64,000 nucleotides of DNA from Lepeophtheirus salmonis (taxonomy: Eukaryota; Arthropoda; Copepoda; Siphonostomatoida; Caligidae). Of the stretch, positions 54,955-64,000 are shown one piece after another. The stretch covers positions 18,391,041 through 18,455,040 of the forward strand of contig NC_052137.2 in assembly GCF_016086655.4 (NCBI RefSeq), read 5' to 3'. The notes under the pieces were generated by a model. It worked only from the letters and a program-made list of their open reading frames with translations, did no database searches and had not been told where the DNA came from. The translations under genes were made by a program, and so were the position numbers. Position 1 is the stretch's first letter; the number at the start of each line of letters is the position of its first letter.

Positions 54955-55260
54955 TATTTAAGTCAATTTTAAGGTTTGTATTCAAATTTGACGGAGGTTT
55001 TAAGATAATCGCGAACTTTGGTTATATATTAGAATTTTTATTTGCTATATAAGACTTATATTGGCCCGAAAATAAATCTACCAATTTCTCATTCTCTTAT
55101 TTTAATAATTTAAATACAACTTGCAACAAACTCTAAGGTTTAATTAGAATAATTTTTTGATAGAAATTGACAATAATTAGTGGAATAATAATCTTCCTAG
55201 TTTGCTTTTGTGTTAATGGTCCACAAATATGTGAGTTTTTTAATCATAGATAAATATTTG
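54955..55260 (-). repeat. Satellite unit, inverted
   Basis: AGTCAATTTTAAGGTTTGTATTCAAATTTG, AAGACTTATATTGGCCCG, CCAATTTCTCATTCTCTTATTTTAA and AAACTCTAAGGTTTAATTAGAATAA are landmarks in reverse orientation. Confidence 0.6.
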
Positions 55261-55494
55261 ATTGGAATGAATATACTATTATAAATAAATCAATACAAAT
55301 GTTATTGATTAGTAGCATTTATCAATAAATTATATAATTACACGAAATGAACTGTAAAGAGTCAATTAATAAAAATCATTTTTGCTTAAATAAATTAAGG
55401 CCTATAAACTAGTAAAACAATAGAAAAAAAATGATTCTTAAATTTTTGATTAGTTTAGATCGGTTTTATTAAGTCTATGATATCTTTCAGCAGC

Positions 55495-56170
55495 CCCTGC
55501 AGGATACGCAGGATTGTATTTTGTAGCGGGATTGATTTCAAAATAAAAAAAAATTCAAAAAATCAGTCACTTACAAAAATTAAAATTTGTAGGATTTTTT
55601 AAAAAAAATCCATAGTTATTGTCAAAAAAATAAAAAAAATAAACAAATGTTTTAAAAAAAATATTCACATCTGTTAGTAAAAATTTCATTTTTGAATTTT
55701 TTTTTCAAAAATCCATACTTATTCTCGAAAAATTAAATTTCCTTGAGAAAAGTCTCAAAATTTAATTTTTTGCTGACAGATGTGAATTTTTGAAATCTTT
55801 TTTAAAAAAAATATTTTTTTATGAATACCTGTTTATTTTTTTTATTTTTTGACAATAATTGTGGATTTTTTAAAAAAAAATCCTAAAATTTAATTTTTGT
55901 AATTAACTGGGATTTTTTGATTTTTTTTTTCAAAAAAGTTTAAAATCTAGACCAATGGTTACTCAAAAAAAATTTCAAAATACACAGTTATTCACAAAAA
56001 AAAATGGATTTTTTCGAAAAAGATTTCAAAAATTCACATCTGTCAGCAAAAAATTAAATTTTTTGAATTTCTTTTCCCAAAATCCATATTTATTTAGGAA
56101 AAATTAAATTTGTTAGAGAAGCATTTTAAAAATCCACAGCTGTTGACAAAAAATTATTTTTTTTTGCAAA
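55495..56170. repeat. Homopolymer-rich repeat forming a large inverted repeat
   Basis: The left boundary is CAGCCCCTGCAGGATACGCAGGATTGTATT. The block AAAATTAAAATTTGTAGGATTTTTT..CCATAGTTATTGTCAAAAAAATAAAAA..TTCACATCTGTTAG (about 55570-55680) returns as reverse complement at about 55775-55910 (CTGACAGATGTGAA..TTTTTTGACAATAATTGTGG..CCTAAAATTTAATTTTTGTAA). Two copies, or two halves, lie head to head around 55740. Confidence 0.65.
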
Positions 56171-56179
56171 ATATGTATA

Positions 56180-57200
56180 TTTCTCAAATAAAAGGTGCTG
56201 TCAAAATATTTCTGTAAATTAATCATTTTTTAACAAATAACTTCAGACTGTCACGCTACCTCGCAGATAATATCAATGTTTTTACTTTTTTCTTGACCAA
56301 TTGAAGTCAAATGTTACAGCTAGGGCTGTCTTCGTTAATATGACACTTGAACCTTAAATACTTTTTATATTTTTGGTTGAAAATAATTTTATTAAGGGAG
56401 AAATGTTTAGATGAAGTAATGTCTCATTTTTTGCAAATTATACAACATTAAAATTGTATAATTATTATACGGAAGAAAAGTCACTAATTTTTTTTGAATA
56501 TTGTATTACATAGACGTTTGATTAGTATGTTTCGGTGACTGGAAGATTCGCCCTGTGAACTTTCCTACTCATATATATATATTAGATAAATGTATCTTTG
56601 GACTTCTTTTTTTTTGCGCCTAAAAAGGGTCTTCCTTCTCTTGGAGTCTTTTGTAATTCCTTTTTTCAACTCCCATTTTAGTAAAAAGGCTTTGCAAACA
56701 CAATCACTCATCAAAACCAAAAGGTTTGTGAGGCCAAATCAAAGTTAAAACATCATGCTTCAAACACAAAGATTTCATCAAATCATCATTTTTACTGATA
56801 TAGTTAAAAACACTTCAGTTTACCAATTGAGTTACTTTCTTAAAACTTTACTTTAAAGTATCTTTCCTGCACGAAAATAGTTTGTTATGAACATAAATTT
56901 ATTATTATCAATGTTCCTTGATAGGAATTTTTCCACTTATTTAAGCCTAATTGAAGCCCAACTAATATTTTCAATACGTCATTTAGCACTATAATTGTGC
57001 TTATAACTTTTACGTCTGACCTGGACGTGTTCGTAAGACGTTCTTTCTCAGTATGAGAGTTGAATATTTCAGAGGGATGAATATCATTAATCAAAGGAGC
57101 ATTGGCTCTTTTCGATAAAGTTTAATAATCCCAATTTGAAGAGTCTCAATCACATTTAAGACATCTTTCAAGTCATTATCTTTGCTTTTGTCTAATAACT
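56180..57200. other. Intergenic DNA, nothing recognised
   Basis: The open frame at 56885-57094 on the minus strand has ordinary composition (INDIHPSEIFNSHTEKERLT) but no splice or domain support. Nothing else was seen. Confidence 0.35.
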
Positions 57201-57249
57201 AGGATGGAAAAAAATACTTGAGGATAATTAGAATGTATTAAAAAATAAA

Positions 57250-57640
57250 GGATCTGTGTAAAGAAACAACGAAACATACCAATTGAACAAAGAAAAACAG
57301 TTGATGCGTCTGCTCGTTCTTCTTTTTTGTTCATTATTGAATTGGTTAGCCTGGTGTTAATACCTCCCTCTGAAGTATGTATTATTGCCTCCTTTTAGTT
57401 CAAACTGTTTCAAAAATGCATAATAAAGTAAAAATAAATCCCATTAATATAGAATTATAATATTTACCCTATATTAATGATATTTTAAATGTAGAAAGTT
57501 CTTCTCTTTAGAGCAGTAATTCATTTTCTTCCACCAAAATCATACAACAGGCAGCTGATATTCAGTAATGCCATATGTCTTGCTCTCGCCTTTTCCTCGC
57601 ATTTTTACACAAATCCCATCTCTACGAATAATATATGTGT
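57250..57640. repeat. Dispersed repeat, partner of 722-1060 and 29.6 kb
   Basis: TTCTTCTTTTTTGTTCATTATTGAATTGG, GGTGTTAA and the following AAAATGCATAATAAAGTAAAAATAAAT block match 820-960. The next block, CAGCTGATATTCAG..CTCGCCTTTTCCTCGC, matches 29670-29765. Confidence 0.5.
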
Positions 57641-58329
57641 AAAAAAGTCACAAGAAAGTAGAATATATTTTATTCTACTAATTAATTGAATTATAGTATT
57701 GATCATTATCTATGTATTTACTATAGTTTAGTTATTTCAATGAGAAATTATTTGAAAGGGTAGGATGAGTTTGGGAGTCTTCCAAGAATGGTCTGCTTTG
57801 ATAGCTCTGCAACGGGTTCTTTGAAGGAGAAGATGAGCTTATTGACAATATCAAGATTAATATTAGAGAGGAACTCTCCCAGTTAACTCATTTTGTTTTA
57901 ATATGTTGTTGTTCTATCTTGATTCTATAAAAATCACGCTTTTCGTCATTTTGTAATATCACTGAAAAGTCTGTTCCCCCACTCTGTAGGCTCCAAAAGT
58001 TAAAAAAACACATCCGTAGTATATTTTTTAAATGAGGCCACGTGGTGGAGATGAAATTGTAACTTAGTTGATTAACTCATTTGGTATCCCTCTTGAAGAC
58101 ATAAGGACATCTTTTGAAATTAGTTTGTCTATTTCTTCATATCCATAGTCTAAAAAACAATCCTTTTTTTTATTTCAAGTATAATTAAATATGAAGATAT
58201 ATTACCATTAGAATTCAGCTCCAGCATTAGAGACAAAATAATAAAAATGGCTTCAGAAATTATCACACATATTTACAAGTTACTTTACTTCTGCTGTTTC
58301 AAAAGATCCTTTGGAATATGATGCGGTGA

Positions 58330-60790
58330 GACAAGGCCGAGGTTATTTTCTTTTCTTACTAAACACTTGCCTCTGTATTTTGTAAGCACTTCAGTGCATT
58401 TAATGCTCTCATTCACACCATCCGGTATGATTATTTACGCTTGAAGTCTGAGTATGAGAAGTCTTTAAAAGCTTATCTGGCTTCAATGAACTTATCTGAT
58501 AGTAATATATTAAAGAACAGTTCTAATATGATGGATAAATCTGACCAGAAGTCTTCTAAGAGAGTACAAGAATCAGTAGATCCCAGACCTGTCACTATTG
58601 AGAGTAGCTTGGCTGAAGAAATTGCTAAAGAAGGTAGTGATAATAACATTATGCCATACTCTTTATCAGAAAACTTGGAGGCAAAAGAGCGCTTAGTGGA
58701 GTCTAGTACTGTCAACCATAACCAGTTGTAGTGAAGTTTTTGGTAATACTGCACCTAATAACGTATGTGTCCTTAAGGAAGTCTGATAGGTGGTAAGGAT
58801 AGAAGAGAAAATAACAACGACATGATTGAAAGTGAAGAAGGGTATTTCGTCATCTAATTGATACTTTGAGTGTTTTTAACCCTAGTGATTGCGTATCGTG
58901 GAAAGAGGAGATCAATCATCTAGAATTGACCTTGATTTGCTCTCTCCAGTATTATTTTCACAGATTAAAAGAGCTCAGTACTATCCTAAACCGTTTTCAG
59001 GTCATATGATCATTGCAAATAAAATTCAAAACATTTCATCTCCACAACCATTTCGGCTCCCAAAATGGATTCATAAGGAAAATAATGTTAAATGTATCAT
59101 GCAGTCAAAATTAAAGCTTAGTTTGACTGACTCCTTTTCAACACCCAGGGATATTTTCTCACTTAGACATTGCATTTAAGAATTTGTACGTATTTTTTTA
59201 GGAAGCTTAAAAAGAAGACAGTTGAAATATTAAAAAATGTATTCTTATTTTGGCGAATAATCACTTCAGATACTATCAATTCTTTTAGTATATCAGATAT
59301 TGTTAGCCAAGAAGAAAAGGGGCTTTAGAAAATGATACTTCACTTAGATTCAAAATATATTGAACTAAATAAGTCTTTTGAATGCTACAAAATAAAATAA
59401 ATATATTTTAAATGGCAAAATCTTAATCAAAGATGATGATATATTATCATGTCAGAATTTTCACTCAACAGAAGGGGCAGTCAATTTTACAAAAAAGTAT
59501 CAAAAGCCTTCTACGCCTTTTTTTCCTCCAAGTTATTACGTAATTTAATCAAGAATAAGTTCAAAGATAATAAAGTGTTCGGACCCGATGGATTTGGAGA
59601 GAAAGAGTTTTCATCGATTAGCAAAGAGATAGTTCCATTCCTACTCTTTTTGGGAAGATCGATGGAGAGTAAAGGAAGGCTCCCCAAGTCAGTAATAAAA
59701 GAAAAAATTGTGATTTTACCGAAAAAGGGACATGGGACCGATTTAAGTCATTGGTGACAAATAACTATAGTAAATGAAACCTATAGAATTCTTTCGAGAG
59801 TAGTAGCCAATGAAATAGAACCAATCCTTAATAAAATAATTGGTTTGCATCTAAAAGGCTTTCTTAAAGGTAAATTTTTTTTGCAAGTATTGCAAGAAAT
59901 ATCCACTATGTGATTGATATCATTGAAAAAGAAAAAAATGGCGTCATTATTGCAGTAGACTTTAGAAAAGCTTTTGACTCAATTCCTTATAACCACATTT
60001 TATGAAAAACAGTACAATTTTTACCAAAACAGCTTTATAATCCAACTAGAGCCATTAAAAATCCCATTTACTCAATGGGACTTCGAGAAGAGCTTTAAAT
60101 GGAAAAGGAAATTATCCAATTTTTGTCAGAAAAAGCTGTCGTCTATGCTGCCCTGCTGGGCATCATCATTTTGTTATGGCTATAGAGGAGTTGGCATTAT
60201 CAATTTAGAGGAAATAGTGTAGATTTGTCGTTTTATTTAAAAATCAGAAATACATCACTGATGTGTATCGAGGAGATGTCATTTTATTTGTTGAAGCCAG
60301 CTCAGAAGTACAATTTATAAAGAGAATAAGTATCAAGGCTCTCATTGTATCGTAGCTAACTAAGTGTGAAAATATTTGCAGGTAAAATTTAAGTTCAATA
60401 ATTAAATCTGTCTCTGCAAGATATCCTACTTTTTATTTCAAAATCCCAAACTTGGATGGTAACTCCTGGGTCAACGCCCTTGAGGTAATTCGGTATCGTA
60501 TTTCTGATTCCCTCTATTTCCTCACTATTCGATGTTAAAGAGGATCGTACAACGGTGCAATCAACGTTTTAATTTGAGGATTTTTCTCTAGTTTTAGGTT
60601 GTTTTATTTTTGTTATTATTAACTTGTTAGTCCATGCTTGTATTGTTGTTAGGTCTTGGTTACGTATTTTAATTTTTAGCTACAAGATGTATTTACGTTT
60701 TTATAGTAACGCAATTCTTCCTACATTTTATATTACTTTAATTCTGTATATCCTTTTATGAGCAATATAAATAAAGACATGCATTAAAGA
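58330..60790 (+). mobile_element. Decayed non-LTR retrotransposon (LINE), plus strand
   Basis: Blocks run in LINE order in several frames. An N-terminal, polar block with KSEYEKSLKAYLASMNLS (58441-58731) comes first. The end of an endonuclease-like region with FRLPKWIHKENNVK (58889-59179) follows. The reverse transcriptase has NKVFGPDGFGEKEFSS (59449-59757), then IVNETYRILSRVVANEIEPI (from 59770), motif A AVDFRKAFDSIPYNH (59957-60000), and motif B GCPAGHHHFVMAIEELALS (about 60140-60200). Motif C is degraded to YRGDVILFVEA (60264-60300), with YADD expected. A C-terminal piece FYFKIPNLDGNSWVNALEVI lies near 60430-60490, and the 3' end near 60790 follows AATAAAG. Stops and frameshifts are frequent. 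Its relative on the minus strand is at 15.4-18.3 kb. Confidence 0.82.
59449..59757 (+). pseudogene. LINE reverse transcriptase, best-preserved fragment
   Basis: A 102-residue open frame within the LINE carries the fingers region of the reverse transcriptase: KVFGPDGFGEKEFSSISKEI then VPFLLFLGRSMESKGRLPK, SVIKEKIVILPKKGHG. In intact LINEs this precedes motif A by about 60-70 residues, as it does here after a frame change at 59757. Confidence 0.8.
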
Positions 60791-61160
60791 AAAATCTCTT
60801 GTGGTACCATTTGCACAAAATTTGGTGGATCAGATTTTTCCGTTGCATAGGGGTTCGTTAGATCGAGAATCGACTGACCTTTGATTTGACTTTACATTTT
60901 TAAGAATGCAACGATGGTGCCGAGGTTGCAAGGCTTAGAACATTATAACTTAAGGAGCATAAAACACAGCTATTTATTGAATAATCAACAGTTATAGCCA
61001 ACAAGAGTAGCAAACTTAATCAATCAGTGATGTATCATATTCATCTCATAAAATATCCACAACAAATGTATAATTAACAAATTTTAAATGTCACTTACAC
61101 AAATTAACCTTTTTCAAATACTCTTCAATTACATTATTAAAGTTAATTTTTTTATTATTA
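60791..61160. other. Intergenic DNA, nothing recognised
   Basis: No coding or repeat signal recognised. Confidence 0.4.
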
Positions 61161-61989
61161 TTATTTCAATTGTTTGTTCGTTGAAAGAACAAGTTGTGAT
61201 GGATGAATTTTATAATTTATTTGACTGTTACATATTATATCACACAAGTTTCCCTGGAGTAAGTACAAGTCATGTTTGTATCTTTCATTGGGAGATAACT
61301 ACAACTATCCATGAAAACTCAAAAGAATTACCTAACCACTCTATACAATAAATGTACCTTTAAAAATGTTATCACTGCCCACAAATGGTAAACACGAGGA
61401 TAAACCTATCTCCCTCCACCCAGAATACTCAACAAAGACTACATCTTCCACGAAACGAGGCACAATGAATGGAACATCATCTACCTAAAAAAAAATCTTT
61501 AGATATTGCTTTTGTTAATGAACGGTTTGTTAATAGAATTTCATACCTTTATGCTTTCGTCAGGTAAGTGAGACTGATCTCAAGGGATTTATACTCAATA
61601 CTTTTTTCATCTGACACATATAAGATTTTTTCAATTATTCTTATCGTGAGCAGACAATTTGCCAAGACATTTTGCAGAAATACATTTATCCGAAAGAAAA
61701 GTTGCCAAACGGACATTTTGACGAATAACCAATTGGAACACTTGGATGAAAATGGATCCTGGTATCTCATTCCCTAGGAAGGAGACCACTCATGAGGTCT
61801 ACTAATTTTCCTTTGTTAAATTTTCTGCCCATCGTCCCTCGTAGAATTAGCAATCCGAATTCGAATATCTCTAGTGATGTCCGACCAAGTTAGAAGAATC
61901 TTCCGTCGATCGCCTCGATATTCCTTTGGTCCTAACATTGGTAGAACATAAAAGTTAACTTCTTTCGGTCTTAATGAATGAAAATAATT
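61161..61989 (-). pseudogene. Unidentified multi-block gene, apparently broken, minus strand
   Basis: Several short, well-composed peptide blocks follow each other on the minus strand. 61989-61816: HSLRPKEVNFYVLPMLGPKE, YRGDRRKILLTWSDITRDIR, IRIANSTRDDGQKI. 61773-61631, after acceptor TCTCCTTCCTAG: GNEIPGSIFIQVFQLVIRQN, VRLATFLSDKCISAKCLGKL. About 61600-61548: SDEKSIEYKSLEI and, one frame off, QSHLPDESIK ending at donor AAAG|GTATGA. 61484-61358: an exon with acceptor TTTTTTTTTAG and donor AAAG|GTACAT encoding VDDVPFIVPRFVEDVVFVEY then SGWREIGLSSCLPFVGSDNI. 61298-61161: LSPNERYKHDLYLLQGNLCD, IICNSQINYKIHPSQLVL. The 62-bp intron between 61547 and 61485 is phase-compatible; other joints need frame changes. 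I do not recognise the protein. Confidence 0.5.
61358..61484 (-). CDS. Best-supported exon of the unidentified 61-62 kb gene
   Basis: 127 bp between a strong acceptor (T-rich tract then TAG) and the donor AAAG|GTACAT, entry phase 0, exit phase 1. The peptide VDDVPFIVPRFVEDVVFVEY..SGWREIGLSSCLPFVGSDN has no stops and balanced composition. The upstream donor at 61547 leaves in the matching phase across a 62-bp intron, the same size as repo introns 2 and 3. Confidence 0.5.
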
Positions 61990-62045
61990 TTAGTCCATAG
62001 TAACTATCAAATTAAAAGCACATATAAATATGACATTTATCTCTC

Positions 62046-62600
62046 TTAGAATGATTCAATAGCTAATAGTGGCGATAAAAAGTGGGTGACATACGAGAAC
62101 AACAGCCAAAAATAATCGAAATCAAGGCACGGTGAAGCGGCTCAACCAATCGCCAAGCCCGAATTAACGGCAAGGAAGGTTGTGTTTGGTAGATTAGAAA
62201 GGAATCATCCACTATGAGCTCCTCCCATGTGGCAAAACACTCAATCCACACTTATATTGTCAACAGCTGACCAGAATGAAGCAGGTGATCGACCACAAGC
62301 AGCCAGAATTGGCAAATAGAAAAGAGTGTTGTATTCCATCAAGACAACGCCGGCCACACATATCTTTAACAAAGCACCAAAAGCTCCGAGAGCTTAAAGG
62401 GGAGGTTCTATCGCACCCGTCGTATATTCCTAACTTGGGGATTATCACCATTTCAAGCATTTGCAAAGTTTTCTTGATAGTACAAAACTGGCCTCCAGAG
62501 AGTCTTGTGTATATGAGCTCTCAAGTTTTTTACTAAAGTTTTGACGAAGACTTCTTCAATCGCAAAATTATGAAATTGTCTTCAAAATGGACAAACGTTA
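62046..62600 (+). pseudogene. Mariner transposase remnant (SETMAR/Mos-like), catalytic domain
   Basis: Plus-strand pieces in family order: SGDKKWVTYENN (first catalytic Asp block, ITGDEKWV-type), RHGEAAQPIAKPELTARKV, then NTQSTLILSTADQ. These lead to MKQVIDHKQPELANR, VFHQDNAGHT-like second-Asp block (62330-62360) and KHQKLRELKGEVLSHPSYIP. The third catalytic residue region reads IPNLGIITI where SPDLAPSDY is expected, so it is lost. RESCVYELSSF near 62500 continues the C-terminal part. The frame changes several times. No N-terminal part or terminal repeats were found. Confidence 0.75.
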
Positions 62601-62689
62601 TCCAACAAAACAGATCAAATGTGATTTAAATTGAATAATCCTAACTATGTTACTTTTACTCTCAAAATAAAGCGAAAAAATGCTCGAAA

Positions 62690-62870
62690 TTCACGTATTA
62701 TTAGCTTCTGTGTTGTGTTTATATAATGATATATTACTTTGGCAAATTGTACTTCGGCCAAATGTACGTTTTGTAAATTTTCCGTCGGCAAAAATGTTTT
62801 TGGTACCATTTCCACGAACAAATTTTCATTATTTTAAATTTGGAAAATTATTTGAATTCAAATAACTCCA
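62690..62870. repeat. Short tandem GGC(C)AAA-TGTAC motifs
   Basis: TTGGCAAATTGTACTTCGGCC, AAATGTACGTTTTGTAAATTT and TCCGTCGGCAAAAATG form a series of GGCAAA-type motifs with alternating AAATGTAC/GTACGTTTTG, reminiscent of the subterminal repeats of the insertion at 39568. It may be one end of a related element. Confidence 0.35.
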
Positions 62871-64000
62871 CGGAGAATGATTCTCAATAGTCAAAATTGG
62901 TGCCATTTGATTGGGTGTTATGCAAGAATTCTAAATTAATTAAACTTGTCTAAATCTCTTTAATGGAACAGGATTTATTACAGAAAATCCTACATTTTTA
63001 AGATCTTTATAGAATCGCCCATGACTAATTACACTGTTCGACAGTAAAAATGATCAAGAACAACATATGCTCAACTTAGTAGAATTCGATCCCCTGATTC
63101 CAAATATGACCTTATTTTTTCACTTTTAGCTTCGTGGCCTTCAAAAACATGCCATACACTTTTTGTTATTTTCGGTTTTTGTTAATGTTCAAAGCTTTTT
63201 TAAGGCCTTGGTGTTGAAGAAAGGGATAAATTATGTGAATATATTTTAAGACCTAATGTTAAAAAATTATAAAACCAATTTTGTAATGTCTGGATCATTC
63301 TTATAACTCGAGTAATGATTGATTAAAGTTGAAAGTATGTGGGGTTTTTTCAGAGGCTCATAGCCTCAAGGCGAATATATTCAAAAAAAAATATTTAAAA
63401 ATATCTCATGATAGAACATTGGAACAAAATCTCTCTTGAGAGTAGAATCTCGAATTCTGGATCGGTGTTCGTCAATGGAGAAGATTGCATTTGTGGGGAC
63501 GAATCCCTGGCAAATTTTAGACTGTTTTAGATTTCTATCAATTGTAACTTGTATGTAATTGTCTAATGAAAATAAAGATATATTGTCTAATTAGTTATAA
63601 CATTTAGCTTCATGTTTAAACCACTGAAGTAAATAATAGGTCGGTGGTCTCAACATGTATAAATTTAATCCAAGTTAAAGCAAGTCTTCGGTTCCACTTT
63701 TTCATAGTGTATGGAAAATTATATTTTTCAGAAACATGCAAATTGAAATAAGTCAATTTCTTTTTGATGTTAATGTATAATTATTTAATATAGCTTTGCC
63801 TTTTTAGATTGTTCCACTATATTCATAGTCCATTTCATTATTAGTGTGATGGTTGAGACTAATGTACTGTATGAATTTTGTTCATCGTTAAAATAAAAAT
63901 AAAATTCTACTAAGTAGAGCATATTCTACTTAAGTGCTTTTAACAAAATGTAATTTTGTTGGACAGTGTTATCTTAACAAATAATCATCCACTTTTATAA
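62871..64000. other. AT-rich intergenic DNA, nothing recognised
   Basis: No protein-like frame or repeat boundary was recognised up to the end of the window. Confidence 0.45.

Noticed and set aside
58473..58754. 93-residue minus-strand open frame
   Set aside because: Antisense shadow of the LINE N-terminal block on the plus strand.
61088..61351. 87-residue plus-strand open frame
   Set aside because: Hydrophobic low-complexity start; the minus strand across the same interval has a better-composed peptide (LSPNERYKHDLYLLQGN).
1..64000. tRNA, rRNA, CRISPR array, riboswitch or bacterial operon signals
   Set aside because: No cloverleaf with proper A/B boxes, no rRNA-like conserved stretch and no regularly spaced identical short repeats were seen; the gene structure is eukaryotic.

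Overview
The window reads as nuclear DNA from an arthropod, most likely a copepod and possibly a caligid sea louse. It is strongly AT-rich, its genes have spliced GT/AG introns, its glial-type homeodomain is arthropod-like, and it carries dense decayed Tc1/mariner transposons, LINEs, a Helitron scrap and hAT-like elements. The copepod assignment rests on the style of the repeats and on memory, not on a search. No operons, ribosome binding sites, CRISPR arrays, tRNA or rRNA genes were seen.
Two loci are convincing genes, and they sit tail to tail near the middle. (1) On the minus strand, four exons between 41137 and 35008 join in frame into a 497-residue paired-class homeodomain protein. Its homeodomain matches Repo (reversed polarity), the glial transcription factor of insects. 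(2) On the plus strand, exons at 33280-33493, 33764-33940, 34177-34400 and 34459-34719 encode a C2H2 zinc-finger protein that ends 288 bp from the repo stop codon. Further C2H2 exons at 9081-9304 and 14209-14341 have compatible splice phases and may be its 5' part, but the second contains an apparent 1-nt frameshift.
Two further minus-strand loci look like broken or mis-sequenced genes of unknown identity: 51918-52652 and 61161-61989.
Most of the rest is repeats. 0-9 kb: a Tc1/mariner remnant, a Helitron helicase scrap, MITE-like sequence and a direct repeat. 9-15 kb: a zinc-finger exon, a mariner HTH scrap, a 356-bp foldback MITE and a second finger exon. 15.4-18.3 kb: a decayed LINE on the minus strand. 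20-30 kb: mariner remnants, an hAT-like element with a near-perfect 8-bp target duplication, and one transposon split by another repeat. 30.9-32.8 kb: a tandem ~330-bp satellite split by a mariner-like element. 36.3-40.8 kb: the first repo intron, filled with the same satellite plus an unusual 662-bp insertion. 41.6-57.6 kb: hAT-like, mariner and Tc1 remnants and more satellite. 58.3-60.8 kb: a LINE on the plus strand with recognisable reverse transcriptase motifs. 62.0-62.6 kb: another mariner remnant.
The two real genes are both transcription factors, but nothing in the sequence shows that they act together. The transposons appear dead: every transposase or reverse transcriptase read here carries stops, frameshifts or lost catalytic residues. 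I found no clear novel molecular system. The best leads are the unidentified broken genes, the satellite with its clean insertions, and the 662-bp inverted-end element.
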